Made by a program: the position numbers and the translations under genes. The notes under the pieces are model-generated. The model was not told the origin of the DNA. It saw only the letters and a list, made by a program, of their open reading frames with translations, and searched no databases. A stretch of 64,000 nucleotides of DNA from Deltaproteobacteria bacterium (GTDB lineage Bacteria > Myxococcota_A > Polyangia > Polyangiales > Houyiibacteriaceae), in NCBI GenBank assembly GCA_017644045.1, contig JAEPMI010000002.1, forward strand, positions 124,001 through 188,000, given 5' to 3'. Each line of letters starts with the position of its first letter. Position 1 is the first letter of the stretch. This document shows, in pieces, positions 53,113 through 60,410 of the stretch.

Positions 53113-53621
53113 GGCGTGCGCTCATCGCGCTCCTGGCGCTGTCGGGACTCAGCTGCGCCGAGAACGGCATCCTCGAGCTCACGGTCCGCTTGCCCGCGAG
53201 CGGCGCTGCCGAAGCCGAGTACGCGGTGATCTCGATGCGGAGTGCGTCCGAGTCGAGCTTCGATGTCGCGTGGGCGGCGGGTGAGCTCGACGGCTTCCTG
53301 CTCGAGGGCACCAGCCGCACCGAGCAGATCAGCGTGGTCGCCCAGCCCGAGGACTTCGGCTCCGACCTGCTGGTCCGCGCGCGATTTTGCTCGACGCCCC
53401 GTTGCGACGGTCTCGGCGACGACACCGCCGGCGAGCGCCGACTGGTCGTCGAGGAGCCCTTCTACTCGCTCGAGCGGACCCGGGCGGAGTGGGTGATCCC
53501 GATGGTGGAAGACACGGTCAACGAGACCGCCGACACGATCGAGCGCTGCGAGGTCATGGGGTGTCGCCCCGGCGTGACGGTGAGCTACTGTCGCTCCGAT
53601 GGCACCCATTTCTGCGAGTAA
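53109..53621 (+). CDS. Small lipoprotein of unknown function
   Basis: This 170-residue lipoprotein (lipobox GLSC) begins at a GTG that overlaps the previous stop by four bases. After the signal there is a strand-rich domain (ILELTVRLPASGAAEAEYAVISM) that resembles the N-terminal part of the two TSP1-repeat lipoproteins. Five cysteines lie in the tail (CSTPRC; CEVMGC; YCRSDGTHFC). The family is not recognised. Confidence 0.75.
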   Translation: MRRALIALLALSGLSCAENGILELTVRLPASGAAEAEYAVISMRSASESSFDVAWAAGELDGFLLEGTSRTEQISVVAQPEDFGSDLLVRARFCSTPRCDGLGDDTAGERRLVVEEPFYSLERTRAEWVIPMVEDTVNETADTIERCEVMGCRPGVTVSYCRSDGTHFCE

Positions 53622-53627
53622 GCGCTC

Positions 53628-54098
53628 GTGAACGAGCGACCCATGAAGACCGTCGACCACTCGCGGGTCGAGAAGACGGAGATCGTGCTGCCGCAGCACG
53701 CGAACGCGCTCGGGACCGCCTTCGGTGGCACCGTGATGAGCTGGGTGGACGTATGCGCGGCGGTCACCGCGCAGCGCCACTGCGGCCGCATCGCGGTCAC
53801 CGCCAGCATCGACGCGCTCCACTTTCGGGCCCCGCTTCGGGTCGGCGACGTCGCGGTCCTCCGCTCCTGGATGAACGCCGCCTTCGGCAGCTCGATGGAG
53901 GTCGAGTGCATCGTCGAGCGCGAGGACACGGCCACCGGCGAGCGAGTCCTCTGCGTCGACGCCCTACTCACCTTCGTGAACGTGGACGACCAAGGCAAGC
54001 CGCTCCGGATCCCTGGTCTGGTCGCCGGCTGCGACGAGGACCGAGCGCGAGCGAAGGCCGCGCAGGGGCGCCGCGAGCGCCGACTCGCTCAGCGCTGA
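53628..54098 (+). CDS. Hotdog-fold acyl-CoA thioesterase
   Basis: This 156-residue protein has the YciA/BACH-type signature: HANALGTAFGGTVMSWVDVCAAVTAQRHC carries the Asn, Gly-Gly and Asp pattern, and DALHFRAPLRVGDVAVL completes the hotdog core. It should hydrolyse acyl-CoA in the cytoplasm. A basic tail (RARAKAAQGRRERRLAQR) ends it. The start may be the GTG at 53628 or the ATG at 53643 (MKTVDHSRVE). Confidence 0.88.
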   Translation: MNERPMKTVDHSRVEKTEIVLPQHANALGTAFGGTVMSWVDVCAAVTAQRHCGRIAVTASIDALHFRAPLRVGDVAVLRSWMNAAFGSSMEVECIVEREDTATGERVLCVDALLTFVNVDDQGKPLRIPGLVAGCDEDRARAKAAQGRRERRLAQR

Positions 54099-54159
54099 GT
54101 CGCGTGACTACCCCGGGCCGGGTGACTCCTGGTATGAATCAGATGCGATTGGGGGAGTC

Positions 54160-54702
54160 ATGAAGGGGACCATTCCGAAGTGTTTGGAAGAAATGGTGCG
54201 CGCCAAGCATGGTGACGCCGCCTGGAAGAAGGTGAAGGTCGATGCGGGCCTCGCTGCCTGGCACACGTTCCTGACCACCGAAGACATCCCCGATGACACC
54301 GTGAGGGCCCTCTTCGGGTCGGCGGCGAAGATCCTTGATCAGACCGTGCAGGAGGTGATGGACGACTTCGGGATGCACTGGAGCACCATCTACGCACCCG
54401 ACATCTACGGGGTCTTCTTCAAGCGGGCTGCCAACGCCCGCGAGATGCTCCTTTCCATGGCGGAGGTCCACCGCCGCACCACCTCCACCGTCCCCAACGC
54501 CAAACCACCGCGCTTCTCGTACGATTGGAAGGACGAGAACACCCTCGTGATGACCTACCACAGCGAACGCGACCTGGCCGCGCTCATGCCGGGCCTGGTC
54601 CGCGGCGTCGGCGCGTTCTTCGAGGAGCGACTCGAGGTCACCCGGCGCGGCCACCGCATCACCGTGCACTTCCCCGACGGAAGCACCCCCGCTCGGAGCT
54701 AG
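54160..54702 (+). CDS. Stand-alone H-NOX (haem-nitric oxide sensing) protein
   Basis: This 180-residue protein matches the HNOB family from its first residues (MKGTIPKCLEEM). Haem signals are His104 in MAEVHRRT (proximal ligand), Pro116-117 in KPPRF and Tyr133-Ser135-Arg137 in YHSERD, which hold the propionates. The position of the distal tyrosine that stabilises O2 in some relatives is Leu142 here, so NO rather than O2 is expected. The ATG follows GGGGGAG. No kinase or cyclase partner lies nearby. Confidence 0.92.
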   Translation: MKGTIPKCLEEMVRAKHGDAAWKKVKVDAGLAAWHTFLTTEDIPDDTVRALFGSAAKILDQTVQEVMDDFGMHWSTIYAPDIYGVFFKRAANAREMLLSMAEVHRRTTSTVPNAKPPRFSYDWKDENTLVMTYHSERDLAALMPGLVRGVGAFFEERLEVTRRGHRITVHFPDGSTPARS

Positions 54703-54863
54703 ACCGCTCACGACTTGCTCTGATCCGCCCTCGCGGGCTGTGCGACCACAGGTCGGCCCCGCCCCTCCTCGCCGATGCTCGGCATCGACTCGTCGTGCCG
54801 AAACCGACCCGCGGCCGCACAGCACCCCGATCATCGGACCATTTCAAGCCGTGAGCGGTCTAG
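54699..54863 (-). repeat. 165-bp near-palindromic element between convergent genes
   Basis: The outer arms 54699-54717 and 54845-54863 pair over 19 bp with one mismatch. A second block is GATCCG at 54722-54727 against 54835-54840, and the inner blocks are 54737-54756 and 54804-54823. The tip is CGATGC-TCG-GCATCG at 54773-54787. All share a centre near 54780. Every mismatch in these helices is A-C on the plus strand, hence U-G (wobble) in a minus-strand transcript. The arms contain the stop codons of both convergent genes. No T-tract follows. It may be a mobile hairpin element or a structured 3' UTR. Confidence 0.8.
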
Positions 54864-55174
54864 GCGGGGATTCGGCTGCGGAGCTCGTCGATCGAGTTCG
54901 ACGGGTCGAGGTAGTCCGCGAGCTTCCGCTTCACGTAGGCCTTCCCCCCGAGCTTCTCGGCGAGGAAGCCGGTCTTCACGTCCGCGTACACACGGCCGTT
55001 GCCGATGCTGACCTTGCCGTCGAAGCGGACCCCTTTGACCTTCCCGTCGAAGTAGACGTCCGAGCCCTCCCACCGGGAGGCGATGCCGTGCTTCTTGGAC
55101 CAGTAGTCCGCGAGCGCCTTGAGGCGGGCCATCGCGTCGTCTTCTTCGAGGCTGTACGGGTAGTCGAGGATCAC
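54860..55174 (-). CDS. Polyhydroxyalkanoic-acid-system-type protein
   Basis: This 104-residue protein resembles the PHA_gran_rgn family of small proteins found with polyhydroxyalkanoate genes (SLEEDDAMARLKALADYWSKKHG; YFDGKVKGVRFDGKVSIGNG; AYVKRKLADYL). No synthase or phasin gene lies nearby, so a PHA link is not shown here, and the same family occurs without it. GTG start at 55174. The stop is inside the arm of the palindromic element. Confidence 0.75.
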   Translation of the reverse strand: MILDYPYSLEEDDAMARLKALADYWSKKHGIASRWEGSDVYFDGKVKGVRFDGKVSIGNGRVYADVKTGFLAEKLGGKAYVKRKLADYLDPSNSIDELRSRIPA

Positions 55175-55272
55175 CGCGAGAGCATTGGCCGGCCCTGCGC
55201 GATGGTCAATGCGAGACCCGAGCGACTCCTGTCCTTGTCGGTGGGGCCTGGACTCCGCTACATCGACGTCTG

Positions 55273-55899
55273 ATGCTCACGCGCTTCATCGCCAAGCAGC
55301 TCGGGGATCCGAGCGGTCCGTTCGGACGACTCGTGATGTCACGCCTGCTGAACCGCGGGAACGACGAGCTCATCTCGGCGACGCTGACCGCGCTCGAGCT
55401 GGAGCCCGGCGACCGCTACCTGGACGTGGGCTTCGGCGGCGGCGTGAGCTTCGAGAAGGCCGCGCGGGTCGTGACGGGCAAGATGCTCGGCGTCGATCCC
55501 AGCCAGGACATGGTCGACTCGCCCAGCACCGCGCTGACGGCGCTCATCCATGCCGGTCGGTTGGAGCTGAAGCTCGGCGACGTCGCCGCGATCCCGGTTG
55601 CTCGCGGCAGCATCGACAAGCTCCTCACGACGAACACCGTCTACTTCTGGCCGGACCTCGACGCCGGCCTCCGCGGCAGCCTCGAGCCACTCGCACCCGG
55701 CGGCCGCCTCGCCATCGGCCTGACCCAGCGGAAGAAGATGAAGCAGTTCGCCTTCACCGAGCACGGCTTCACCAAGTACGAAGCGAGCGAGCTCGTCGCC
55801 CCACTCGAGGCCGCCGGCTTCGAGCGCATCCACGTCCACCGCCTCTACTCCCGAGTCACCGAAGGCGACGCCGTCGTCACCGCCCACAAGCCGCTGTAG
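55273..55899 (+). CDS. Class I SAM-dependent methyltransferase
   Basis: This 208-residue enzyme has motif I YLDVGFGGGVSFEKAA near 49-64, an acidic loop VDPSQDM, and the later LAPGGRLAIGLT strand. The fold is the Rossmann-like methyltransferase type close to ubiquinone/menaquinone or phospholipid methyltransferases, but the substrate is not clear. It diverges from the PHA-type gene. Its last codons and stop are the first part of a 65-bp tandem repeat. Confidence 0.87.
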   Translation: MLTRFIAKQLGDPSGPFGRLVMSRLLNRGNDELISATLTALELEPGDRYLDVGFGGGVSFEKAARVVTGKMLGVDPSQDMVDSPSTALTALIHAGRLELKLGDVAAIPVARGSIDKLLTTNTVYFWPDLDAGLRGSLEPLAPGGRLAIGLTQRKKMKQFAFTEHGFTKYEASELVAPLEAAGFERIHVHRLYSRVTEGDAVVTAHKPL

Positions 55900-56079
55900 C
55901 TCTACACCCGAGGGACGCTCTCGAGCTCTTCCCGAGCTCACACAGCGCCCAAAAACCGCTGTAGCTCTACACCCGAGGGACGCTCTTGAGTTCTTTCCGA
56001 GTTCACACAGCGCCACCACGACGCTGTAGCTCTACACCCGAGGGACGCTCTTGAGTTCTTTCCGAGTTCACAAACGCCG
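55892..56079 (+). repeat. 65-bp tandem repeat, three copies, beginning in the methyltransferase stop region
   Basis: Copies start at 55892, 55957 and 56022 (exact period 65). Each begins CGCTGTAGCTCTACACCC and contains GAGGGACGCTCT and a GAG(C/T)TC pair, ending ACACAGCG, which pairs with the opening CGCTGT. The third copy is cut at its end (ACAAACG). Copy 1 includes the gene's final Pro-Leu-stop codons (CCGCTGTAG), so copies 2 and 3 look like duplications of the gene end plus its downstream segment. Copies 2 and 3 resemble each other most. Confidence 0.85.
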
Positions 56080-56129
56080 CGAGCAACTCCCAAGCGACTC
56101 CAGCAACGCCTCGGGCCCGTCCGGATCTC

Positions 56130-57653
56130 TTGAGTAGCTCACCCACGACCGGGGTCCTCTTCCTGGACGACCTCTTCGGGCATCACGGTTCCACTGCGTT
56201 GCGTGCCGAGAGCTGGCGCGACCCCGACCCCGAGTGGCTGCCGCCCTCCGTCCTTCCGCCGGCGGCCCTCGTGGTCGTCTCGCGCAGCCTGCAGATGAGC
56301 GAGCTGCGGCGGCTCGTCCCGTGGTTGAGCCTCGCCGAGCGGGTCGGCTTGGTCTTCGATGAACGGCAGGAGCCCACTCTGGCCGTCGACGCGGAGCTCC
56401 AAGAGGTCGCGCGTCTCGAGCGAGAGGAGCTGGCGGCGAGTCTCGGAAACATCGTGTGGGTGAGTGGAACGCGCAGGTCCGTGCACACCGCCATCGAGGA
56501 AGCGGTCGCGGCAGTGGGCCGAGCCGCACCGCCGGCGCGGGTCGTACCGACCGAGAGTCGCCGCGCCGCAACTCCTGGTCCTTGGATCCACGTGAACCTG
56601 GGCGCGTGGAAAACCGAACACGATCTTCCATGGATCCTTCGGAGGCTTCGAGGGGCCATCACCCTGGGCGACTCCATCACCCTCCTCGAACGCGCTCGCG
56701 GTCTCGCCATCGACCTCGAGACCGGCGACCCCAGCGCAGCCCATCCCGAGCTCGCGTCGGAGGCGATCGATGTCGTCGCCCTACCCGGTGGCCGTTCATG
56801 GGTATCGCTCGAGCCGCGCAAGCCACGCCAACACCGGCCGGCGACCGTATGCATCCGAGGGATCGAAGGGTCCGAGCCGACGCCGGTCTGGGGTCAGCCG
56901 ATGGGCTGTTCTCCAGATGGGCGAATCGTGTGGGGCGGGCTCCGATGCGTGGTCCAGTGGAGCGTGCTGGCGGGTGGTCGAGTCAGGCCGTGGACGACGG
57001 GACGCATCCGGTGGCCGGACACCCACGCGAAGAAGCTCTTCGGCCACCTGGACAACTTCGGCCTCTGGGTGGACCTCGCCCCCGACGCCTCTGCCTGCCT
57101 CTCCGTCATGGAGTACGACACGCTGCTCACGCCGGGCCTTCCGGTGCGTTGGCACCGCACGGAGGAGCTCTGTGTGGCGCGAGGTGTCACCGATCATCCC
57201 CTCCGAGCGCTCTTCTTCCAGTACACCGGGTTGTACGACGTCCCCGAAGAAGAGTGCGTGGGCGCAGGGGAGGAAGTGCGGGGTCGGCGCGCGACCATGA
57301 GCCTCGGCCCCAACGCAGACCGCCGGTACGTGGTCGGCTTCGACGCCAACACCTGGCGGGTGCTCGGGGAGCGTCGTGAACGCATCGGGATCGCTGGCGG
57401 TGGCTATGCCATCTTCGACTCGCAACACCGGGTGACCGGATGGGGCCCCGAACGCATGTGGGCCGGCTGGGATCGCTGGGTCCTTCTCGAGACGTTCGAC
57501 GGCGTATTCGAGCGACTGGACCTCATCAGCGACGAGCGCGAGCCGTTGGTAGCCATGGACCGAGAGCTGCAGGCATGCGTCGCTGTCCCAGGCTCTCCGA
57601 ACTTCCTCCTGGTCGCCCGCGACGGCGACAGCGTCGCGATTCGCCTGGTCTGA
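56130..57653 (+). CDS. Large hypothetical protein with propeller-like repeats
   Basis: This 507-residue cytoplasmic-looking protein has no recognised family. The N-terminal part (1-150) has GVLFLDDLFG and a Leu-rich helical stretch. From about residue 200 it shows repeated short strands ending in Trp or Tyr (CSPDGRIVWGGLRCVVQWSV; ADRRYVVGFDANTWRVLG; FDSQHRVTGWGPERMWAGWDRWVLLE), like a beta-propeller. It starts at a TTG. It converges with the ParB-like gene, 4 bp between stops. The function is unknown. Confidence 0.7.
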   Translation: MSSSPTTGVLFLDDLFGHHGSTALRAESWRDPDPEWLPPSVLPPAALVVVSRSLQMSELRRLVPWLSLAERVGLVFDERQEPTLAVDAELQEVARLEREELAASLGNIVWVSGTRRSVHTAIEEAVAAVGRAAPPARVVPTESRRAATPGPWIHVNLGAWKTEHDLPWILRRLRGAITLGDSITLLERARGLAIDLETGDPSAAHPELASEAIDVVALPGGRSWVSLEPRKPRQHRPATVCIRGIEGSEPTPVWGQPMGCSPDGRIVWGGLRCVVQWSVLAGGRVRPWTTGRIRWPDTHAKKLFGHLDNFGLWVDLAPDASACLSVMEYDTLLTPGLPVRWHRTEELCVARGVTDHPLRALFFQYTGLYDVPEEECVGAGEEVRGRRATMSLGPNADRRYVVGFDANTWRVLGERRERIGIAGGGYAIFDSQHRVTGWGPERMWAGWDRWVLLETFDGVFERLDLISDEREPLVAMDRELQACVAVPGSPNFLLVARDGDSVAIRLV

Positions 57654-57657
57654 CCGC

Positions 57658-58659
57658 TCAGTAGTCCGCGCTCGTCAATGAGCCCGCCTCCTCGGCGCCG
57701 AGCCTGCCCAGGACCTCGGCGTCCCACTCGCTCGCCAGCCCTGGCACCCAGGTCGCGGGGGTTCCGCGCCCGACCCGACGGGTGCTGAAACGATCGACGA
57801 GGTAGCGGTTCATGCCGACCCGCGCCGCCAACTGGTCCGGAGGGCCGAGGTGCTTCTCGTAGTTCGCCACGGCCTCGGCTCGTGACTTGGCGTCCGTGGT
57901 CCATTCGTTCACTCGAATCAGCACCAGCACAGGCGGGTCCACACCTTCGGCAGCGACTGCCGCGAGCCGGTCATGACCGTCCAGGATGACGTGTGCACGG
58001 AGCCCCGAGATGGACCAGAGCAACACCGGCGGGAGGGACCCGTCGCGAACGTGCTTTCGCCATGCCTTCACCCGCGCAACATCCCGCATGGACGGCGTTC
58101 GGAGAGGCCAGACGCCCATGTACGAGTCGTCGCGCACGATCTCTCTGAGGAGCGCATCGAAGAGATCGACCACCTCGGCTTCGCACCGCGACGAGTGCTT
58201 GGATTCGGAGACCAGCGAACGGCGAGAGCTCACCAACCGGCGAACTGGATGGAGCTCCCACAGCCCATCGCGAAGAGGGGAGAGCGCGCTCGACGCCAGC
58301 TCACGTGCGAAGCGACGCATCCAGTGGCGGATGTCCCGATGCGCACGAGCTTCCGAGGCGCGGATCGGAGCCAGAATGCCCGGTGACTCGTCTCCGTCGT
58401 TGGCCACGAGGGTGACGCCGGCGCTGTCGCCCCAGACGCGGCCCCACATGAGACGGCGCTCGAGCGCCCGGAGTCGAACGCGGCGCCCGTCGGTCACCTC
58501 GAGCGCGAGGCCTGACGGAGTGGCGCCTTCGACGACGAAGCTCAGCTCCGTCTCGCTGTCGGCGTCCTGGAAGCGGACGCAAACGCCATCGCGCGCGGAA
58601 CAGTGGGTCGCGTCGCAGGCAGTGCAACGGCTGGTCCGCGGAATGCGCAGCTCGGTCAT
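57658..58659 (-). CDS. Protein with Cys finger and ParB/sulfiredoxin-like motif
   Basis: This 333-residue protein begins with a possible zinc finger (Cys12, 15, 20, 27 in RCTACDATHCSARDGVCVRF). A PilZ-like beta region (50-90) follows. Near 235-260 it has VILDGHDRLAAVAAEGVDPPV, which resembles the ParB N-terminal motif (DGHHRLAAA) found in plasmid-partition and sulfiredoxin-fold proteins. No centromere or ParA is present. The start at ATG 58659 is only 17 bp from the start of the divergent lipoprotein. Confidence 0.68.
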   Translation of the reverse strand: MTELRIPRTSRCTACDATHCSARDGVCVRFQDADSETELSFVVEGATPSGLALEVTDGRRVRLRALERRLMWGRVWGDSAGVTLVANDGDESPGILAPIRASEARAHRDIRHWMRRFARELASSALSPLRDGLWELHPVRRLVSSRRSLVSESKHSSRCEAEVVDLFDALLREIVRDDSYMGVWPLRTPSMRDVARVKAWRKHVRDGSLPPVLLWSISGLRAHVILDGHDRLAAVAAEGVDPPVLVLIRVNEWTTDAKSRAEAVANYEKHLGPPDQLAARVGMNRYLVDRFSTRRVGRGTPATWVPGLASEWDAEVLGRLGAEEAGSLTSADY

Positions 58660-58676
58660 TTCGGTTCCTCGCGCCG

Positions 58677-60362
58677 ATGAACGCCCGCATCGCTTGGTTC
58701 TCGGGGATCGCGCTCGTCGCCTGCGCGACGAACGGGCCGCCGGTCGCGAACACGACAGCGCCCGGGCAGGCGCCGCAGGAGCCCCCGGCGCCGACCCTGG
58801 ACCCGGCCGTCGTCGCGCTGCGCGCCGACTGCGAACGACCGGCGCCAGACCCGACGCCGGCCGCGAGCGCCCACCTCGATGCGGCGGACGACGCACTGAG
58901 TCGCGGCGACATGGAAGCCTTCGTGACGGCCCTGGAGCTCGCCGCCGCAGAGGGGTCGGCGCGCGCTCACTACAACCTCGGCTACCACGCCGGGGTCACG
59001 GAGCAGCCGGTCGCCGCTCGCGAGCACCTGCGCGAAGCGCTCGCGATCGATCCCTGCTACCACCACGCGCGCGTCGAGCTCGGGCGGCACTTCCTCGATG
59101 GATTCGGGGTCGGGCGCAACGTCGAAGAGGGAGTGATCGCCATGCAGCGGGTGGTGGAGAACGGACCTCCCGACGTAGCGGATGTGGCCCGGTTCAACCT
59201 GGCGATGGCGTTCCTGCACGGGATGAGCCCCATCGACCGCGACCTGCGGCGCGCACGTACATTGCTGGAGGAAGCCACACGCCTGCCCATCGCGGCAGCG
59301 ATCATGAGCGCCCTTCCGGAGGAGGACCCGTGGAGCGAGGCTCCAACTCTCGATCCGCCGCGCCGTGAAGGCCCACTGCTCGTGAGTCGGGGCGGGGATT
59401 CGTTCGGCCGCCCGGCGTGGCTGTCCGAGAGTCGCCCCCTCGGCGAGGAAGCACCGATCGACGGCGTCTGGGTGTCCGAGCACCCGATCGCGCTCGGTGT
59501 CCCTGAGCCGGCGAACCCCAGCCCGACGCAGCAGCCCTCAGTCGTCGCCACCCCGGATTGCATCTCTTCGGACGCGGGCAAGGTCTGGTTCACGACGACC
59601 CACACCAACTTCCACTCGTGCTCGTGGCTGGGACGGCTGGAGCGACGTGCGCCCGAGGGGAGTCTCGTGGCCATCGAGGGCGGCGTCTTCGAGGTGATCG
59701 ATCGAGAGACTGGCGAACCGTCGACCGTGCAGAGCTGCGCCGTCCATCTGAGCCTCGACGCCGACCGCGCCACGGTCATGGCCGACTGGCCCGTGGGGTG
59801 CTCGTCGAGAGCCTGCGAGCGTCGGGCAAACCCAATGGGACGGTCCGCGGTGCGAACCGAGGATGACGGCCGCAGCTGTCGAGATCGCCTTCGCGACGCG
59901 ATCGACGACTACGGAGACGGCCCACCACCGGACTGGGTGGCGTCCGCCAGACCGCTCGAAGCCCGCACCCGAGGCGGCCACTGGGAGCTCGCGCACGACT
60001 CTGCCGCCCTGGGTGAGAACGACGAGTGGATCCCTACGAGGGTGGTGGACGAGCTGGATGTCTGCACCGGGCGACACGGCACCACGTTTCACCTGAAGAC
60101 CTTCGGAGCGAACGACCACAGCTGCTTCATGCGCGGGGACGTCCTCCAGGGACCGGAGGGCAGTTGGGTATTCCGGGGTCGCGACCTCGATGGGCACGAA
60201 GACGGCTGTTTCGCCCTGGCCCGTCAGGATGCGGGTGGGGTTCTGATCGACGGTGTCTGGCCCCCGCGGTGCCACAGAGAGAACTGCGGTACGCGCATAT
60301 CGCTGGGACCCGGCGTCCGATTCCCGAATCGGGCAGGGAGCGGCTGTCGCCCAGAGACGTAG
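58677..60362 (+). CDS. Lipoprotein with Sel1/TPR repeats and duplicated Cys domain
   Basis: This 561-residue lipoprotein (lipobox LVAC) has Sel1-like repeats at about 60-215 (SARAHYNLGYHAGVTEQPVA; YHHARVELGRHFLDGFGVGR). Two similar domains of about 130 residues follow: one with THTNFHSCSWLGRLERRAPEGS and a CSSRACERRA end, the other with KTFGANDHSCFMRGDVLQGPEGS and a CHRENCGTRI end. The pair of matching Cys positions shows an internal duplication of a fold I do not recognise. It may bind a ligand at the envelope. Confidence 0.82.
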   Translation: MNARIAWFSGIALVACATNGPPVANTTAPGQAPQEPPAPTLDPAVVALRADCERPAPDPTPAASAHLDAADDALSRGDMEAFVTALELAAAEGSARAHYNLGYHAGVTEQPVAAREHLREALAIDPCYHHARVELGRHFLDGFGVGRNVEEGVIAMQRVVENGPPDVADVARFNLAMAFLHGMSPIDRDLRRARTLLEEATRLPIAAAIMSALPEEDPWSEAPTLDPPRREGPLLVSRGGDSFGRPAWLSESRPLGEEAPIDGVWVSEHPIALGVPEPANPSPTQQPSVVATPDCISSDAGKVWFTTTHTNFHSCSWLGRLERRAPEGSLVAIEGGVFEVIDRETGEPSTVQSCAVHLSLDADRATVMADWPVGCSSRACERRANPMGRSAVRTEDDGRSCRDRLRDAIDDYGDGPPPDWVASARPLEARTRGGHWELAHDSAALGENDEWIPTRVVDELDVCTGRHGTTFHLKTFGANDHSCFMRGDVLQGPEGSWVFRGRDLDGHEDGCFALARQDAGGVLIDGVWPPRCHRENCGTRISLGPGVRFPNRAGSGCRPET

Positions 60363-60410
60363 CGATGTACCGAACGCTGCGACTCAGGGGCATGAATCGA
60401 CCGAGGGGAG

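Noticed and set aside
54699..54863. Insertion sequence
   Set aside because: Terminal inverted repeats exist, but at 165 bp there is no transposase and no clear target duplication. It is kept as a possible non-autonomous or RNA element.
55892..56079. CRISPR array
   Set aside because: The units are contiguous with a 65-bp period and no variable spacers, and the first unit is part of a gene end.
57658..58659. Plasmid partition locus (ParB)
   Set aside because: Only a short ParB-like motif is present, without a helix-turn-helix, ParA or parS-like repeats.
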